A stretch of DNA of 5,511 bases from Actinomycetales bacterium (GTDB taxonomy: Bacteria; Actinomycetota; Actinomycetes; Actinomycetales; Cellulomonadaceae). The notes below the pieces were generated by a model that worked only from the letters and a program-made list of their open reading frames with translations, was not told the DNA's origin and did not search any database. The stretch is taken from contig JAAYZM010000334.1 in the NCBI GenBank assembly GCA_012514835.1, positions 1-5,511 of the forward strand, in the 5' to 3' direction. Below are positions 4,437-5,511 of the stretch, piece after piece. Made by a program: the position numbers and the translations under genes. Numbering within the stretch: the first letter of the stretch is position 1; each line of letters opens with the position of its first letter.

Positions 4437-5511
4437 CTACTCGAGAGGCAGCCGGTGCGACTGGCGGACGAACACTTCGTCGACGGCCGCGCCATGGACC
4501 GGCGAGGTGAGCACGGAGAGGAGGGTGCCGTCAGTGCCTTGCGCCTGGACGAGCACACCCCACGTGAGGGAGGCGCCCGCAGTGACCCCGTCCGCCGCTT
4601 CAGCGGCATTCGATACCCCGGCCGTGAGCGTCGGGATCAGCTCGACAGCGGCAGTCGCTTCGGGGAGCGGCACACGCATCGTGGTCCCGGCGGGGATCGT
4701 CACTTCCTCGGAGACGAGCACGGCCCCCGACTCGTCGTACGCGGTCAGTCGCCCGCGGGTAACCCCCGCCAGCTCGTCGGACGCTTCCCCTGAGGCGTCC
4801 TCTGGCGCGTCTTCTTCCGCGTCTTCCGCGTCTTCTGGCACGTCCTCTGGTGCGCCCTCAGCCGAGCCCCCTTCGGCGCCTTCCGACACGTCGGCCTCCC
4901 CTTCGGAGGACGCCTCAGGAGCCGCAGGAACAGCGGTGAGCACGGCATCCGACGCAAGCCCCGCGGGAACGGCGATCAGCTCCGCGGACGCACGCGCGCC
5001 TGCCGCGATCCACGCCTGCTCGACGGGAGCAGAATCCCCGGCCTCGGCAGGGGTTCCGACGCGCTCGACGCGCGCCCCCGCGAGCACGGGAACGTCCGAG
5101 TCCACGACGACGGCGTACGCGCCGGCCGGCAGACCACCCAGGTCGACGTCGGTCACCTCGCCGGCCACGAGCACGAGCTCCTCGGCACCCGGCAACGTCA
5201 CGGGGCCCGACTCACCGAAGAAGGAGACCCGCACGGGGACCTCGACCTTCCCCGGACCAGCATCGGCTCCTTCCGGCGCGAGCAGCCGCAGGAGGCCGGC
5301 GCCGGGACCGTCGACCTGGCTGTCGGGCACCACGAGCGACCCGATCACCTGCCGGGTCGAGGGCGCGAGGCCGGGCACCACGAGGTCCGCCCCGCCCGGC
5401 GTGAACCCGTCCAGCTCGCTGACCTGCAGGTACGCCCCGATCTGCCCACCAGCAGACGTCACACGCACCACGGTGCGGGCCAGCTCCGGGGCCAGCGCGC
5501 TGAGCCGCAGC
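4437..5511 (-). CDS. DUF5719 family protein, N-terminus cut off by window edge
   Basis: The minus-strand frame is open from the right edge to TAG at 4439-4437, giving about 357 visible C-terminal residues. The real start lies outside the window; GTG 5471 is internal, since the frame continues upstream to the edge. Family-like segments in order are VVRVTSAGGQIGAYLQ, LDGFTPGGADLVVPGLAPSTRQV, VPVRVSFFGESGPVTLPGAEEL, LGGLPAGAYAVVVDSDVPVLAGARVER and a C-terminal beta-rich part ending in QSHRLPLE. Repeated beta-rich modules and lack of enzymatic motifs suggest an extracytoplasmic or membrane-anchored structural protein; family members usually carry an N-terminal membrane segment, which cannot be seen here. 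A strongly acidic 48-residue insert interrupts the C-terminal half. DUF5719 genes typically neighbour whiB and a large glycosyltransferase, which would be expected beyond 5511. Function is unknown; a role in envelope assembly is inference from context. Confidence 0.85.
   Translation of the reverse strand, partial: LRLSALAPELARTVVRVTSAGGQIGAYLQVSELDGFTPGGADLVVPGLAPSTRQVIGSLVVPDSQVDGPGAGLLRLLAPEGADAGPGKVEVPVRVSFFGESGPVTLPGAEELVLVAGEVTDVDLGGLPAGAYAVVVDSDVPVLAGARVERVGTPAEAGDSAPVEQAWIAAGARASAELIAVPAGLASDAVLTAVPAAPEASSEGEADVSEGAEGGSAEGAPEDVPEDAEDAEEDAPEDASGEASDELAGVTRGRLTAYDESGAVLVSEEVTIPAGTTMRVPLPEATAAVELIPTLTAGVSNAAEAADGVTAGASLTWGVLVQAQGTDGTLLSVLTSPVHGAAVDEVFVRQSHRLPLE
4775..4919 (-). repeat. Low-complexity acidic linker (Glu/Asp/Ala/Ser/Pro) within DUF5719
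   Basis: About 48 residues made almost only of E, D, A, S, G, P and V, including EDAEDAEEDAPEDA. The underlying DNA has degenerate 9-bp periodicity (for example CGTCTTCCG copies near 4807-4835 on the plus strand). It reads as a flexible charged linker between two beta-rich parts rather than a folded domain. Confidence 0.7.

Noticed and set aside
5471..5471. GTG 5471 as the start of the DUF5719 gene
   Set aside because: The frame stays open to the window edge, family-like sequence continues upstream, and no ribosome binding site marks this codon.

Overview
The window comes from a high-GC Gram-positive genome. Third-position G/C dominates every gene, GTG starts are frequent, and the gene set (ManB, a DUF3499 protein, a zincin-like protein and a DUF5719 protein) is an actinobacterial neighbourhood. 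Protein wording and the leaderless-looking starts suggest Micrococcales (Cellulomonas/Promicromonospora-like), but the genus is an inference.

Layout. Positions 1-1025 (minus) hold the N-terminal three quarters of a phosphomannomutase/phosphoglucomutase, running off the left edge. Upstream of it on the same strand are a 90-residue two-CxxC zinc-ribbon protein (1091-1363) and a DUF3499 protein (1366-1722 or 1752), whose stop and start codons are 2 nt apart. Divergent from these is a plus-strand PF06262-type zincin-like protein (1838-2305) that lacks the HExxH histidines. A 196-bp intergenic region follows (2306-2501), with three imperfect 33-bp direct repeats. Then comes a large plus-strand DUF222/HNH (13E12-type) endonuclease-like gene (2502-4415). 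Its unusual N-terminus encodes six perfect Arg-Gly-Glu repeats from a 9-bp tandem repeat. The gene converges on a minus-strand DUF5719 protein (4437 to beyond the right edge), and a 9-bp perfect stem spans the junction.

How the genes fit together. The manB / DUF3499 / divergent zincin-like block is a conserved actinobacterial arrangement near whiB; I recall the same order in Mycobacterium tuberculosis. ManB supplies mannose-1-phosphate or glucose-1-phosphate for cell-envelope glycans, and DUF5719 proteins are envelope-associated in this neighbourhood. The small zinc-binding-looking proteins have no established role. The DUF222-HNH gene does not belong to this set and looks like a family-expanding, possibly mobile, insertion. 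Three GTG starts (manB, zincin-like, DUF222-HNH) share an AGGCT-N6-GTG layout, and a fourth (DUF3499) has TATCGT-N7-GTG, which points to leaderless transcripts. I did not find a convincing wholly new system. The most unusual elements are the two tandem-repeat arrays flanking the start of the DUF222-HNH gene.
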